DNA from: Deltaproteobacteria bacterium
GTDB taxonomy: Bacteria; Myxococcota_A; Polyangia; Polyangiales; JADJMO01
Length of the DNA stretch: 45,702 nucleotides
Reading direction: 5' to 3'
Assembly (NCBI GenBank): GCA_022843175.1
Contig: JALHOE010000044.1
Coordinates: 1 to 45,702, forward strand
The position numbers were made by a program, and so were the translations under genes. The notes beneath the pieces were generated by a model, which was given only the letters and a program-made list of their open reading frames with translations, was not told the DNA's origin and did no database searches. The first letter of the stretch is position 1; each line of letters begins with the position of its first letter. Positions 8,501 through 17,173 of the stretch are shown here, piece after piece.

Positions 8501-10225
8501 GTGACCTCCTGCCCCGCGTGCGGCGCCGCGCTCGTCGCCGCCGATGCAGAGTGCGCGCGCTGCGGCGCCCGGGTGCGCACGCTCGACGCGGTGCCGCCGC
8601 CGACCGAGCGCGCGGCGCAGGGGTTCGAGCTGCCCCCGATGCGCATCCCCCCGGGGACGATGGTGTCGGTCTATCGCATCGACGACGTGCTCGGCGAGGG
8701 CGGGATGGGCGTCGTCTATCGCGCGCACGACGACGTGCGCAACCGCACCGTCGCGCTCAAGTGCCTGCACTCGAACCTCGCGGGGGACGCCGGCATCCGC
8801 CGCCGGTTCATTCGCGAGGCGAAGGTGATGCGCGGCTGGTCGCACCCCAACGTCGTCGCCATCCACGATCTCGTCGAGCACGACTATCTGCTCGCGATCG
8901 TGATGGAGTACGTGCAGGGCCCCACGCTCGCGCGCCACCTCGAGCGCTGGCGCGGCCGCATGCCGTTCGACGAGATTTCCAGCATCTTTCGCGAGATCCT
9001 CGACGCCCTCGAGGAGGCCCATCGACGCGGCGTGATTCACCGCGACCTCAAGCCGGACAACGTGCTCCTGCGCGACGACGGCGGCGTGCTCCGCCCCAAG
9101 GTCGTGGACTTCGGGATCGCGAAGGTGCTCGAGGGCACGACCTACACCATGAGCGGCGCGCTGCTCGGGACGTGCCGCTACATGTCGCCGGAGCAGGTGC
9201 GCACGCCGCAGCTCGCCGACCACCGCAGCGACGTCTACTCCCTCGGCGTCACCCTCTACGAGCTGTGCACCGGGAGGGGGCCGTTCGATCACGGCAACCA
9301 CTTCGCGGTCATGATGGCGCACGTGAACGATCGCCCGCGCCCGCCGAGCGAGCTGCGGAGCGATCTTCCGCCGGCGCTCGAGACGCTGATCCTCGACGCG
9401 CTCGCGAAGGACCCGCGCGACCGGCCGCAGAGCTGCGCGCTCTTCCTCGAGCGCCTCGACGCGGCGTTCGCCACGGCCTCGATCGCCCCGCCCTCGCGCC
9501 TCTCGCAGCCCCCGCTGCCCTCGTCGATCGAGGACAGCGACGGCTCGGCGATGGTGCTCGTGCCCGCAGGCCCGTTTCAGATGGGCGGCGCGCGCCGCCA
9601 AGTGCACCTCGACGCGTTCTATCTCGACCGCGCGCCGGTCACCAACCAGCAGTTCAAGTCGTTCCTCGACGTGACTCGCTACGAGCCGCGCGACGAGGGA
9701 AAGAACCGCTTCCTCGCGCATTGGGCGAAGCGCGCGATCCCGCGCGGGCAGGCGCACCACCCCGTCGTCAACGTCTCGTGGCACGACGCGCGCGCGTACG
9801 CCGCGTGGGCTGGCAAGCGTCTCCCGACCGAGGCCGAATGGGAGAAGGCCGCGCGCGGCGTCGACGGTCGCAACTACCCCTGGGGCCGCGCGACGCCGAC
9901 GAGCAAGCACGCGAACTTCGGCAAGACCCGCGGGAGCACCACCGCGGTCGGCTCGTACCCGCTCGGCGCCTCGCCCTATGGCGCGCTCGATCTCGCGGGC
10001 AACGTGTGGGAGTGGTGCGATGACGCCGACGATCCGGCGTTCTACGAGGATGGGCCGCCGAACAATCCGAAGAACCTCGGGCGCGACGACTCGCTGCGGG
10101 TGATGCGCGGCGGCTCGTGGATGTACGGCGCGCGCTCGCTCAAGACGTTCGCGCGCACGAGCTTCGAGCCCCACTACCGCTTCGCCGGCGGCGGCTTCCG
10201 CTGCGCCAAGACCCCGGGGGCCTAG
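8501..10225 (+). CDS. Ser/Thr protein kinase with N-terminal zinc ribbon and C-terminal FGE-sulfatase-fold domain
   Basis: A 574-residue Hanks-type kinase. The N-terminus is a zinc ribbon (Cys4, Cys7, Cys18, Cys21). The kinase domain (about 58-320) has Gly-rich GEGGMGVVY, catalytic Lys87, HRDLKPDN (180-187), DFG (203-205) and MSPE (228-231), so it should be active. A Pro/Ser linker leads to an FGE-sulfatase-like domain (about 349-572) with VPAGPFQMGG, RLPTEAEWEKAARG and LAGNVWEWCDD. In true formylglycine-generating enzymes two catalytic cysteines follow RGGSW; here the segment is RGGSWMYGARSLKTFAR with neither. It is therefore likely a binding module and not an oxidase. There is no transmembrane segment, so it is cytosolic. 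The start is GTG at 8501, the first codon that includes the zinc ribbon. The stop is 1 bp from the convergent gene. Confidence 0.92.
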   Translation: MTSCPACGAALVAADAECARCGARVRTLDAVPPPTERAAQGFELPPMRIPPGTMVSVYRIDDVLGEGGMGVVYRAHDDVRNRTVALKCLHSNLAGDAGIRRRFIREAKVMRGWSHPNVVAIHDLVEHDYLLAIVMEYVQGPTLARHLERWRGRMPFDEISSIFREILDALEEAHRRGVIHRDLKPDNVLLRDDGGVLRPKVVDFGIAKVLEGTTYTMSGALLGTCRYMSPEQVRTPQLADHRSDVYSLGVTLYELCTGRGPFDHGNHFAVMMAHVNDRPRPPSELRSDLPPALETLILDALAKDPRDRPQSCALFLERLDAAFATASIAPPSRLSQPPLPSSIEDSDGSAMVLVPAGPFQMGGARRQVHLDAFYLDRAPVTNQQFKSFLDVTRYEPRDEGKNRFLAHWAKRAIPRGQAHHPVVNVSWHDARAYAAWAGKRLPTEAEWEKAARGVDGRNYPWGRATPTSKHANFGKTRGSTTAVGSYPLGASPYGALDLAGNVWEWCDDADDPAFYEDGPPNNPKNLGRDDSLRVMRGGSWMYGARSLKTFARTSFEPHYRFAGGGFRCAKTPGA

Positions 10226-10226
10226 T

Positions 10227-11156
10227 TCACCAGAACAGCCCCTTACGCTCCTTGAGGCCGCGGTTGATCATCGACTGGATGGTGGCGCGCACCATCCACA
10301 CCTTCTCTTCGATGACCGCGTCGTCGTCGTCGGGATCGCCGTCGAACAGCAGCGGCTCGCCGATGTACATGCGGTACTTCACCGGGAGCGGCATCTGCCC
10401 CCCGGGGATGAGCACCTGCGGGATCATCGGAAAAATGGGCATCTGGAACAGCTTGGCGAAGGCCTCGACGTTGCCGAAGTTGATGTACTGCTCCTCGGCC
10501 CCCACGAGCGCGATCGGCACGATCGGCGTGTTGGTCTCGAGCGCGAGGCGCATGAAGCCGAGCCCGAAGTCGCCGAGCTGGTAGCGCTTGGTGATCGGCT
10601 TGCTGATCCCTCGCGCGCCCTCGGGGAACACCAGCAGCATCTCCTCGTTCACGAGGAGCTGGCGCGCGTTCTCCGGCACGCCGACGACCTGGCCGCAGCG
10701 CGCGAAGAACGTGCCGACGAACGGCAGCGTCTGCGTCCACTTCTCGACCATGGAGCGGATGAAGCGCGGCGGCTCGGCGTCGAGGAACATCGACGCGCCG
10801 ATCACCATCCCGTCGAGCGGGAGCTGGCCGCTGTGGTTGGCGATGAGGAGCACCCGTCCGCGGGGGACGTTCTCGATGCCCTGCACCTCGGTCCGAAACC
10901 AAAATCGATGAAAGAACGCGGCGACGATGAGCGCGTACTTCGCGACCTCGGGGTCGAAGCCGAACGAGTCGACCCCGCTCGGTCCGAGCCGCATCGGCAC
11001 CCGGGCGAGCCGGTCGTGGAAGTCGGGACCGAGGAGCGCGCGGGCGAGCGCGTCGAGCCGCTCCTTGGTTTTCTCGGAGAGGGCGCGCGCGGCGGGGATG
11101 GCGTCCCTCCGGATGATCGCGAGTGCGTTCTCGAGCGAGCTGCCGTGTTCGTCCAT
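10227..11156 (-). CDS. PlsC-like lysophospholipid acyltransferase
   Basis: A 309-residue acyltransferase of the glycerolipid LPLAT superfamily, probably acting at the inner membrane in phospholipid or neutral lipid synthesis. Motif I is ANHSGQLPLD, with His108 and Asp115. The His-Asp spacing is longer than the HX4D of PlsC and is more like the DAGAT/TMEM68-type branch. Motif III is FPEGARG (177-183), and PIVPIALVG is the usual motif IV region. A hydrophobic patch at about 73-84 may dock the protein to membrane. The N-terminal 60 residues are helical and charged. It converges with the kinase (1 bp between stops) and is divergent from the lipoprotein at 11187. The exact acyl acceptor is not inferable. 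Confidence 0.82.
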   Translation of the reverse strand: MDEHGSSLENALAIIRRDAIPAARALSEKTKERLDALARALLGPDFHDRLARVPMRLGPSGVDSFGFDPEVAKYALIVAAFFHRFWFRTEVQGIENVPRGRVLLIANHSGQLPLDGMVIGASMFLDAEPPRFIRSMVEKWTQTLPFVGTFFARCGQVVGVPENARQLLVNEEMLLVFPEGARGISKPITKRYQLGDFGLGFMRLALETNTPIVPIALVGAEEQYINFGNVEAFAKLFQMPIFPMIPQVLIPGGQMPLPVKYRMYIGEPLLFDGDPDDDDAVIEEKVWMVRATIQSMINRGLKERKGLFW

Positions 11157-11186
11157 GCGCGCCGGTCATGGTACATCCTCGGAACG

Positions 11187-11711
11187 ATGCGGGTTGCGTA
11201 CTTGGTCGTCGCGATTCTGGCGGGGTGCTCCTCCAACGACGTGATCGCGCAGCTCGACGAGGACTCGAGCCCTCCGGTCGAGGACGCGGCGGTAGAAACG
11301 GCCGCCCCGGCCGACGCGGGCGACAGCGCGACCCCCGACGCGAGCGCAGACGGGGCGGATTCGAGCGCGCCCGACACCAAGCCCCCCGCGGACACGGCGA
11401 CGCCCCCGGTCGACACCGGCCCGGCGGACATCGGCACGACCTTCCCGTGCGGCGCCGAGCGGTGCGGCGGCTCGCTGCAGTTCTGTCGCCGCGCCACCGC
11501 GCCCGGCATCTGCCCGGCCATCGACTCCGGCATCTGCCCGGCCGGGTGCCCGGGGTGCGCGCCGCTGTCGCTCACCTGCGAGAACCTGCCGACCAAGTGC
11601 TGGGCCAAGCCGAGCTGCAGCTGCATCCTCGTCGAGGTGTGCGGCTCGGTCGCGGCCGGCGACTGCGTCGAGAAGGACGGCGGCTTCGTCGCCGGCTGTC
11701 GCGGCGTGTGA
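11187..11711 (+). CDS. Cysteine-rich lipoprotein of unknown function
   Basis: A 174-residue predicted lipoprotein. MRVAYLVVAILAGC ends in a good lipobox (LAGC, Cys14). Residues 20-85 are an Asp/Ala/Pro/Thr-rich disordered linker of the kind common in myxobacterial surface proteins. The C-terminal part (about 88-174) carries some 14 cysteines in closely spaced pairs, suggesting a disulfide-stabilised extracellular domain. I do not recognise a family. The start is ATG 11187, preceded by GGA; an upstream extension in the same frame lacks the signal peptide. The last bases overlap the GTG start of the LD-carboxypeptidase (GTGA, 11708-11711), so the two are translationally coupled. The pairing hints at an envelope or peptidoglycan-associated role. 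Confidence 0.75.
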   Translation: MRVAYLVVAILAGCSSNDVIAQLDEDSSPPVEDAAVETAAPADAGDSATPDASADGADSSAPDTKPPADTATPPVDTGPADIGTTFPCGAERCGGSLQFCRRATAPGICPAIDSGICPAGCPGCAPLSLTCENLPTKCWAKPSCSCILVEVCGSVAAGDCVEKDGGFVAGCRGV

Positions 11712-12580
11712 AGCGCCCCCCCTTCCCCGCGCCGGGCGATCGCGTCGCGATCGTCGCACCGAGCTCGCCGTTCGACGAGGACCGCTATCGCCGCGGCGCC
11801 GCGTGGCTCTCGGAGCGCTACGCACTGGTGGTGCGCGACGACGTGCACACGCGCCACGGCTACCTCGCCGGCGAGGACGCGCGCCGAAAGGAGGAGCTCG
11901 AGGCCGCGCTCCGCGATCCGACCATCCGCGCCATCGTCGCCGCGCGCGGCGGCTTCGGCGCGACGCGCATCTCGGCCGCCGTCGACTGGTCGCTGCTCGC
12001 GTCGCAGCCCAAGTGGCTCGTCGGCTTCTCCGACGTCACGGCGCTGCACGTCGAGGCCGTCGGGCACGGCGTGATGGCGCTGCACGCGCCGATGCTGGCG
12101 TGGCTCGGCGACGCCAACGAGCCCGCGCGCGCCGCGTGGTTGGCTGCGTTCGAGCAGGGCGACTACGGCCCGTGGAGCGAGCTCGACGTCATCGTGGAGG
12201 GCGCGGCGGAGGGCACGTCCTTCGGCGGCAACCTCGCGCTGATCGAGGCGTGCGCAGCGAGCGGACGGCTGCGGATGCCGAAGGACGCGATCCTGTTCCT
12301 CGAGGACTGCACCGAGCGGCCGTATCGACTCGACCGCATGCTCACCGCGTTGCTCGTCGGCGGCCACCTCGCGCAGGTGCGCGGGGTCGTGCTCGGCGAG
12401 TGGGCCGACTGCAACCCCGGCCCCGACGGCGTCACGGCGGAGCAGGTGCTCGGAGAGCGACTCTCGGGGCTCGGCGTTCCGATCGTCGGCCGGGCGCCGT
12501 TCGGTCACGGGGCCATCAATCGCTCGTTCCCCGTCGGCGCACGCTGCCGCATCGAGCGCGGCCGCGTGCACTTTCTGTAG
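11708..12580 (+). CDS. ldcA: LD-carboxypeptidase, peptidase family S66
   Basis: A 290-residue muramoyltetrapeptide carboxypeptidase-like enzyme that removes the terminal D-Ala from murein tetrapeptides during peptidoglycan recycling. S66 features are present: APSSPFD near the N-terminus, RGGFGATRI (80-88), and nucleophile Ser108 in VGFSDVTALH. Glu199 in FLEDCTE and His267 in FGHG complete the Ser-Glu-His triad of the family. Length is typical. There is no signal peptide, consistent with a cytosolic location. The start is GTG at 11708, overlapping the lipoprotein stop (GTGA). Two downstream GTG/ATG codons would cut into the conserved N-terminal strand. The DUF1206 gene starts 82 bp further on. 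Confidence 0.88.
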   Translation: MKRPPFPAPGDRVAIVAPSSPFDEDRYRRGAAWLSERYALVVRDDVHTRHGYLAGEDARRKEELEAALRDPTIRAIVAARGGFGATRISAAVDWSLLASQPKWLVGFSDVTALHVEAVGHGVMALHAPMLAWLGDANEPARAAWLAAFEQGDYGPWSELDVIVEGAAEGTSFGGNLALIEACAASGRLRMPKDAILFLEDCTERPYRLDRMLTALLVGGHLAQVRGVVLGEWADCNPGPDGVTAEQVLGERLSGLGVPIVGRAPFGHGAINRSFPVGARCRIERGRVHFL

Positions 12581-12662
12581 ACGACGCGTACGGGCGTGTG
12601 CACGAAGCTCGTGTGGGCCCGGGTCGCGGGAGACTGGTCCGGCGCTCGCATCCACGGAGTGC

Positions 12663-13484
12663 ATGAGCATTTCGTACGGCGACATCCAGCAACTCCCCCG
12701 CGCCGCCCGCAGGGCCGAGCACAGCGACTGGTTCCAGAAGGTCGCGCGCGCCGGCTACGCCGCGAAGGGCATGCTCTACATGGTCATCGGCGTGCTCGCG
12801 ACCCGGGCCGCTCTCGGCACGGGCGGCTCGCCGACCGATCAGAAGGGCGCGCTCCGCGAGATCGCCTCGTCGAGCTTTGGCGATGTGCTCCTCGCGCTCG
12901 TCGGCGTGGGGCTCGCGAGCTACGCGCTCTACCGCTTCGTCGAGGCGTTCGCCCGCCACGAGAGCGGCGCCAAGGGCGTCGGCAAGACGCTCCTCCGCGT
13001 GGTCAGCGGCTTCCTCCACGCGAGCCTCTCGCTCGCGGCGTTCCGGATGATCGTCGGCGACGACCGCGAGGGCCCGAGCCTCACCGCTCGCTTGATGGGG
13101 CAACCGTTCGGTCAGCTCCTCGTGGGCGGCGTCGGCGTGATCGTCCTCGGCTTCGCGCTCTACCTGCTGCGCAAGGCGTGGAAGACCGAGCTCGAGAAGG
13201 AGCTCGACACCCGCCGGATGAGTGAGCGGATGCACCGCCTCGCGATCCCGCTCGGACGCGTCGGGTACGCCGCGCGCGCCGTCGTGTTCAGCATCATCGG
13301 CGTGTTCTTCTTCCACGCCGCCGCCACCTACGATCCGAGCAGGGCGCAGGGGATCGACGGTGCGCTCCGCACGATTCAGCACAGCGACCTCGGCCCCCCG
13401 GCGCTCGGCGTCGTCGCGATCGGGCTGAGCTGCTTCGCCCTCTTCTGTTTCGTGCGCGCGCGCTACTTCCGCATCGCGCACTAG
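12663..13484 (+). CDS. DUF1206 integral membrane protein
   Basis: A 273-residue inner-membrane protein of the DUF1206 family, which has unknown function. It shows three internal repeats, each with a pair of hydrophobic helices. The repeats begin ARAGYAAKGMLYMVIGVLA (about 29), GKTLLRVVSGFLHASLSLA (about 107) and LGRVGYAARAVVFSIIGVF (about 197), so six membrane segments are expected. The recurring R-x-GYAAxxxxY/F pattern is the hallmark of the family. GGAG lies just upstream of ATG 12663. The stop codon sits inside a perfect 22-base inverted repeat shared with the stop of the convergent FadL-type gene. Confidence 0.85.
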   Translation: MSISYGDIQQLPRAARRAEHSDWFQKVARAGYAAKGMLYMVIGVLATRAALGTGGSPTDQKGALREIASSSFGDVLLALVGVGLASYALYRFVEAFARHESGAKGVGKTLLRVVSGFLHASLSLAAFRMIVGDDREGPSLTARLMGQPFGQLLVGGVGVIVLGFALYLLRKAWKTELEKELDTRRMSERMHRLAIPLGRVGYAARAVVFSIIGVFFFHAAATYDPSRAQGIDGALRTIQHSDLGPPALGVVAIGLSCFALFCFVRARYFRIAH

Positions 13485-13506
13485 AGCGACACGGTTGTCG
13501 CTCTAG
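13481..13506. terminator. Bidirectional hairpin terminator overlapping two stop codons
   Basis: Perfect inverted repeat CTAGAGCGACA / TGTCGCTCTAG, an 11 bp stem with the 4 nt loop CGGT. The left arm contains the TAG of the DUF1206 gene (13482-13484). The right arm contains the TAG of the convergent FadL-type gene (13503-13505 on the minus strand). The hairpin is symmetric, so it can fold in both transcripts. There is no long U tract, so termination efficiency is uncertain, but the position strongly suggests a shared terminator or 3'-end stabiliser. Confidence 0.7.
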
Positions 13507-15095
13507 AAGCGGACCGTCGTGCCGACCGAGAACATGTTGTAGCTGCTCGTCAGCTTGCCGTTGTTGCTGATGGTGCAGCTGCGATACGCGCCGGTCGGCT
13601 CGGTCGGACAGACCGAGTAGGTGCCGTTGGCGTCGGGTGCGGTGCCCACGAGCGCGCGGATCTTGCCGTTGTTGGTCTCGAAGTCCTCGACGAAGAGGTG
13701 GCCGTAGCCGACCGCGATGTCGACTGACTTGCTCGCGCGGATCGTCCCGCCGAGGAAGAAGCCGAACATCTGGCCCGGGTGGAAGTCGAGGTTGAGGTAG
13801 TCCGGGTCCTGGCCGCGGGTGCGGAAGTAGCCGCCGAGGCGGATGCCGAGCCGCTCGGGGATGGCGACGTACTCACCGCCGAGGCGGAACTCGAGGGTGT
13901 TCTTCCAGTTCTTCTGGATCGACGCGTCCGGCGGGACGGTGCTCGCGCGCGCGGTGTTGCCGAACGCGATGAACTGGTCCGGGTAGAAGAGGACCGTCAG
14001 CTTGTCCATCTGACGGTTGTTCGCGTACCCGATGTCGAGCTCGATATCGAACTGGTCGTGGGTGAGGAAGTCGCGGCGCCCCTCTTTCGGCAGCTCCACG
14101 CCCTTGCGGCGGGGGTGGAAGCGGAAGCCGATGCGCGCCTCCCACGGCTGCGGGATACGGAACTCCTTGAGCTTCACCGTGGTGTCGGTCGGCGTGTTGA
14201 CCGCGGTGGTGCCGCGACCGTAGACCGGCGCGGTGACCGTGACCTCGCCGTCCTTCTTCACGATGTCGGCGCTGTAGCGGAACATCGCGCCGATATCGAA
14301 GTCGTCCATCGGCGAGTACATCGCGCCGACCACGGCCGCGGGCGTGAAGTACTGGTTCCACTTCACCTCCGACGAGGTGCTCGACGCCGGCCCCTGCGCG
14401 ATGTCCTGCGCGGTCGACTGCGTGCCGTTGGAGGACACGCGCGAGTTGAACATCGTGATGACCCACTGGAACGACGCGCCGAGGCGGAAGCCGGGAGCGA
14501 CCTCGTAGCCGAGGCCGAATGTCGGCATGATGATGCGCGCGCCGCGCGACACGATCATGAAGCGCTGCGGCGCCGGCGCGGTGCTCGGTCCGGGCTCGGC
14601 GGGGCTGCCGTCGAAGTTCACGGCCAGCGGGAACTCCGCCTTGCCGGTGCCGCTCGGCGTCCACAGCGGGAGGATGCCGACCGAGAGCTTGTGGTTGATC
14701 GCGAAGTTGAGGCCGATCTGCGGGACGACGTTCACGTCCCCGACGCCGTTCTTCTTGCAGACCTTGGGGTACGGCTTGTTGTAGTACTGGTCGCTGAACG
14801 CGGTGCCGGTGAAGTTGCCGCCGTCGGCGTAGGTGCCCGCGCGGTCGAAGCACATCGACTGGTAGGTGAGGTTCGCGTTCACCACGAGGCCGGTCTTCTG
14901 ACCGGCGAGGCCCGCGGGGTTGAGCGCGGCGGCGAGCGGGTTGTCGGCGCGGGCGGTCCACGCGCCGGCGCGGCCCATCACCTCGGTGCCGTTCTCCGGG
15001 ATCTCGAGCCCGTTCGCCGACGCCGCCCCGGCGCCCGCGAAACAAGCTGTGCCGAGCGCGAGACCGAGACCAACACGCACCATCCGACTCGACAT
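13503..15095 (-). CDS. FadL/OmpP1-family outer-membrane transport protein
   Basis: A 530-residue outer-membrane beta-barrel of the FadL/TodX family, which moves long-chain fatty acids or other hydrophobic compounds across the outer membrane. The signal peptide is residues 1-28, with cleavage likely after ASA. The mature N-terminus has the family's hatch signature MGRAGAWTARADNPLAAALN followed by PAGLAG. The rest alternates aromatic and polar residues as in porin strands, and the C-terminal residue is Phe (TTVRF), as expected for BAM recognition. The start chosen is ATG 15095, with GGAGG at 15100-15104 and a proper signal peptide; the ATG at 15137 has neither. The substrate is not inferable. 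It lies downstream of the epimerase gene and may be separately transcribed from the 72 bp gap. Confidence 0.88.
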   Translation of the reverse strand: MSSRMVRVGLGLALGTACFAGAGAASANGLEIPENGTEVMGRAGAWTARADNPLAAALNPAGLAGQKTGLVVNANLTYQSMCFDRAGTYADGGNFTGTAFSDQYYNKPYPKVCKKNGVGDVNVVPQIGLNFAINHKLSVGILPLWTPSGTGKAEFPLAVNFDGSPAEPGPSTAPAPQRFMIVSRGARIIMPTFGLGYEVAPGFRLGASFQWVITMFNSRVSSNGTQSTAQDIAQGPASSTSSEVKWNQYFTPAAVVGAMYSPMDDFDIGAMFRYSADIVKKDGEVTVTAPVYGRGTTAVNTPTDTTVKLKEFRIPQPWEARIGFRFHPRRKGVELPKEGRRDFLTHDQFDIELDIGYANNRQMDKLTVLFYPDQFIAFGNTARASTVPPDASIQKNWKNTLEFRLGGEYVAIPERLGIRLGGYFRTRGQDPDYLNLDFHPGQMFGFFLGGTIRASKSVDIAVGYGHLFVEDFETNNGKIRALVGTAPDANGTYSVCPTEPTGAYRSCTISNNGKLTSSYNMFSVGTTVRF

Positions 15096-15167
15096 GTACC
15101 CTCCGCTCCGAGAATGACGGGCGAGCCTATCATTCACGTGTAGAGAATCGCACTCGAATAACGGGGA

Positions 15168-16184
15168 TCAGTAGCCGTAGTGGCGTCGGTACCAGGCGAC
15201 CGTCGCTGCGAGCCCCTGCTCGAGACCGACGGTCGGCCGGTAGCCGAAGCCGGCGATCTTCGCGATCGAGGGGCAGCGCCGGGGGGTGGAGCCGGCGGTG
15301 CGCGGTCCCGGCTCGGCGACGACGGCCACCCCCATCGCCCGGCCGACCGCCTCGAGGAGCGTCCGGACCGAGATCTCCTCCTCGGTGCCGATGTGGAAGA
15401 TGCCGCCGTCCTCACCCTTTTCCGTGGACAGCAGCATGCCCTCGACGAAGTCGTCGACGTGGCAGAACGAGCGCGTCTCGCTGCCGTCGCCCTGGATTCC
15501 GACCCGGACCTGCCCGCCCGACCCGAGGGCGACCCCCTGCTCCCCCGCGGCGGCGCCGATCTTCTTGATGAACTGGGGGATGACGTGCTCGTCGCCCATG
15601 TCGGGCCCGTAGACGTTGTGCGGGCGAATGACGATGCCGGGCACGCCCTTGCGCTGCAGGTAGTGGAACGTGAGCAGCTCGCTCGCGAGCTTGCCGCCGC
15701 CGTACGAGAAGCGGGGGTTGCGCACGTCGGGGATCATCGCGCGCTCGCTCTCGGTCGTCGGCACGTGCGTGGGCTCGTTGTAGACCTCGCTCGACGAGAA
15801 GTTCACGTAGCGCTTCACCGTGGCCCGATGCGCGATCGCCGCGTCCATCGTGGCGAGCGCGCCGCGGATCGCGACGTCGAGCACGACGTCCGGCTTGTTG
15901 TAGAAGTTCTCGGTGCCGTTGACGGCGGCGAGGTGGAAGACGACCTCGCAGCCCTCGGTCGCGCGGGTGGCCACCGCGACGTCGCGGACGTCGCCCTCGA
16001 TCAGCGTGAGCTTCGCCGTACTGTCCTCGAGGAGGTGGGCGATCCGCTTGGGCGAGCCGCGCAAGCCGTTCTCGACGGCGACCACGTGATGACCGAGCGC
16101 GCAGAGCCGCTTGGTGAGCGCGGCGCCGATGAAGCCGCCGGCGCCGGTGACGAGCACGCGCCGGGGAGTCGTCCGAAGATCCAT
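15168..16184 (-). CDS. NAD-dependent epimerase/dehydratase (extended SDR)
   Basis: A 338-residue extended short-chain dehydrogenase of the nucleotide-sugar epimerase/dehydratase class. The Rossmann motif is TGAGGFIG (14-21), FHLAAV follows beta4, and the active site is SSSEVY with YGGGK (Tyr-x3-Lys). RPHNVYGPDM is the usual substrate-binding region. It probably modifies an NDP-sugar for surface polysaccharide or glycolipid. The exact reaction (4-epimerase, 4,6-dehydratase or decarboxylase) cannot be fixed. The start is ATG 16184, with AAGAGG Shine-Dalgarno directly after the fmt stop, 8 bp away, so it is in an operon with fmt. No glycosyltransferase is adjacent. Confidence 0.85.
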   Translation of the reverse strand: MDLRTTPRRVLVTGAGGFIGAALTKRLCALGHHVVAVENGLRGSPKRIAHLLEDSTAKLTLIEGDVRDVAVATRATEGCEVVFHLAAVNGTENFYNKPDVVLDVAIRGALATMDAAIAHRATVKRYVNFSSSEVYNEPTHVPTTESERAMIPDVRNPRFSYGGGKLASELLTFHYLQRKGVPGIVIRPHNVYGPDMGDEHVIPQFIKKIGAAAGEQGVALGSGGQVRVGIQGDGSETRSFCHVDDFVEGMLLSTEKGEDGGIFHIGTEEEISVRTLLEAVGRAMGVAVVAEPGPRTAGSTPRRCPSIAKIAGFGYRPTVGLEQGLAATVAWYRRHYGY

Positions 16185-16192
16185 GCGGCCTC

Positions 16193-17134
16193 TTAGCCGA
16201 GCTTTTGTCCCACTGCGAGCGCGCGGCCGAGGACGAGGTCTCGCGCGGGCATTGGCTTCTTTCCCTCGGGCTGCGCCTCGACCAGCTCGATGGTGTCCTC
16301 GCCGCCGCAAGCGACGAGCACCCGGTGCTTGTCGGCGACGACCACGACGCCGGGGGCGCGCTCGGCCGACGAGGTGACCGGCGCGTCGACGAGCCGGGTG
16401 CGCAGGACCTTGAGCGTCTTGCCGTGGAGGCGCGTGCTCGCTCCCGGCCAGGGCGACATGCCGCGCACGTGGTCGTGGATCTCCCGGGCGGACTTGGACC
16501 AGTCGACGAGGCCGTCCTCCTTCTTGAGGATCGGGGCGAGCGTCGCGTGCGCGTGGTCCTGCTCGCGGAGCGGCAGCTTGCCCTCGACCGTGGGGACGAG
16601 CGCCTCGCGGACCAACTCGGCGGCGCTCGCCGCGATGCGCTTGGACAGCTCGCCGGCCGTCTCGTCGGGGTCGATCGCCAGCCGCTTCTCGGCGTAGACG
16701 CCCCCGGTGTCGAGGCCCTCCTCCATGCGCATGAGGCCGACGCCGGTCTCCTTCTCGCCGCGCACGATCGCCCAGGTGATCGGCGCGGCGCCGCGGTACT
16801 TCGGGAGCAGCGAGGCGTGGACGTTGAGGCAGCCGTGCCTCGGCGCGTCGAGGACCGCGCGCGGCAGGATGCGGCCGTAGGCGACCACCAGCGCGACGTC
16901 GGCGTGCTTGTCGAGGATCCACTGGGCGACGGCGCCGTCGCGCAGCTTCGTCGGCTGGATCACCTCGAGCCCGCGCTCGAGCGCGCGCACCTTCACCGGC
17001 GGCGGCGTGAGCTGCAGCCCGCGGCCGGCCGGGCGATCGGGCTGGCAGATCACGCCGACGACCTCGGCGACGTCGCACAGGGCGTCGAGCGACGGGACCG
17101 CGAGCTCGGGGGTTCCCATGAAGATGGCGCGCAT
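16193..17134 (-). CDS. fmt: Methionyl-tRNA formyltransferase
   Basis: A 313-residue enzyme that formylates initiator Met-tRNA using 10-formyl-THF. N-terminal MGTPELAVPSLDAL and the catalytic signature NVHASLLPKYRGAAP contain the conserved Asn and His. GLDTGGVYA contains the catalytic Asp. The C-terminal OB-like domain (about 205-313) includes the family's GMSPWPGA. Length is normal. GAGGGG precedes the ATG. The usual partner def (peptide deformylase) is not next to it here. The neighbours are a ferritin-like protein upstream (40 bp) and the epimerase downstream (8 bp). Confidence 0.96.
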   Translation of the reverse strand: MRAIFMGTPELAVPSLDALCDVAEVVGVICQPDRPAGRGLQLTPPPVKVRALERGLEVIQPTKLRDGAVAQWILDKHADVALVVAYGRILPRAVLDAPRHGCLNVHASLLPKYRGAAPITWAIVRGEKETGVGLMRMEEGLDTGGVYAEKRLAIDPDETAGELSKRIAASAAELVREALVPTVEGKLPLREQDHAHATLAPILKKEDGLVDWSKSAREIHDHVRGMSPWPGASTRLHGKTLKVLRTRLVDAPVTSSAERAPGVVVVADKHRVLVACGGEDTIELVEAQPEGKKPMPARDLVLGRALAVGQKLG

Positions 17135-17173
17135 GAGCGCCCCTCATACTCCAACCCTGCTCGCGGGGTTATT

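Noticed and set aside
17153-17170. AACCC/GGGTT hairpin between the ferritin-like gene and fmt
   Set aside because: Only a 5 bp stem with an 8 nt loop, which is expected by chance at this base composition.
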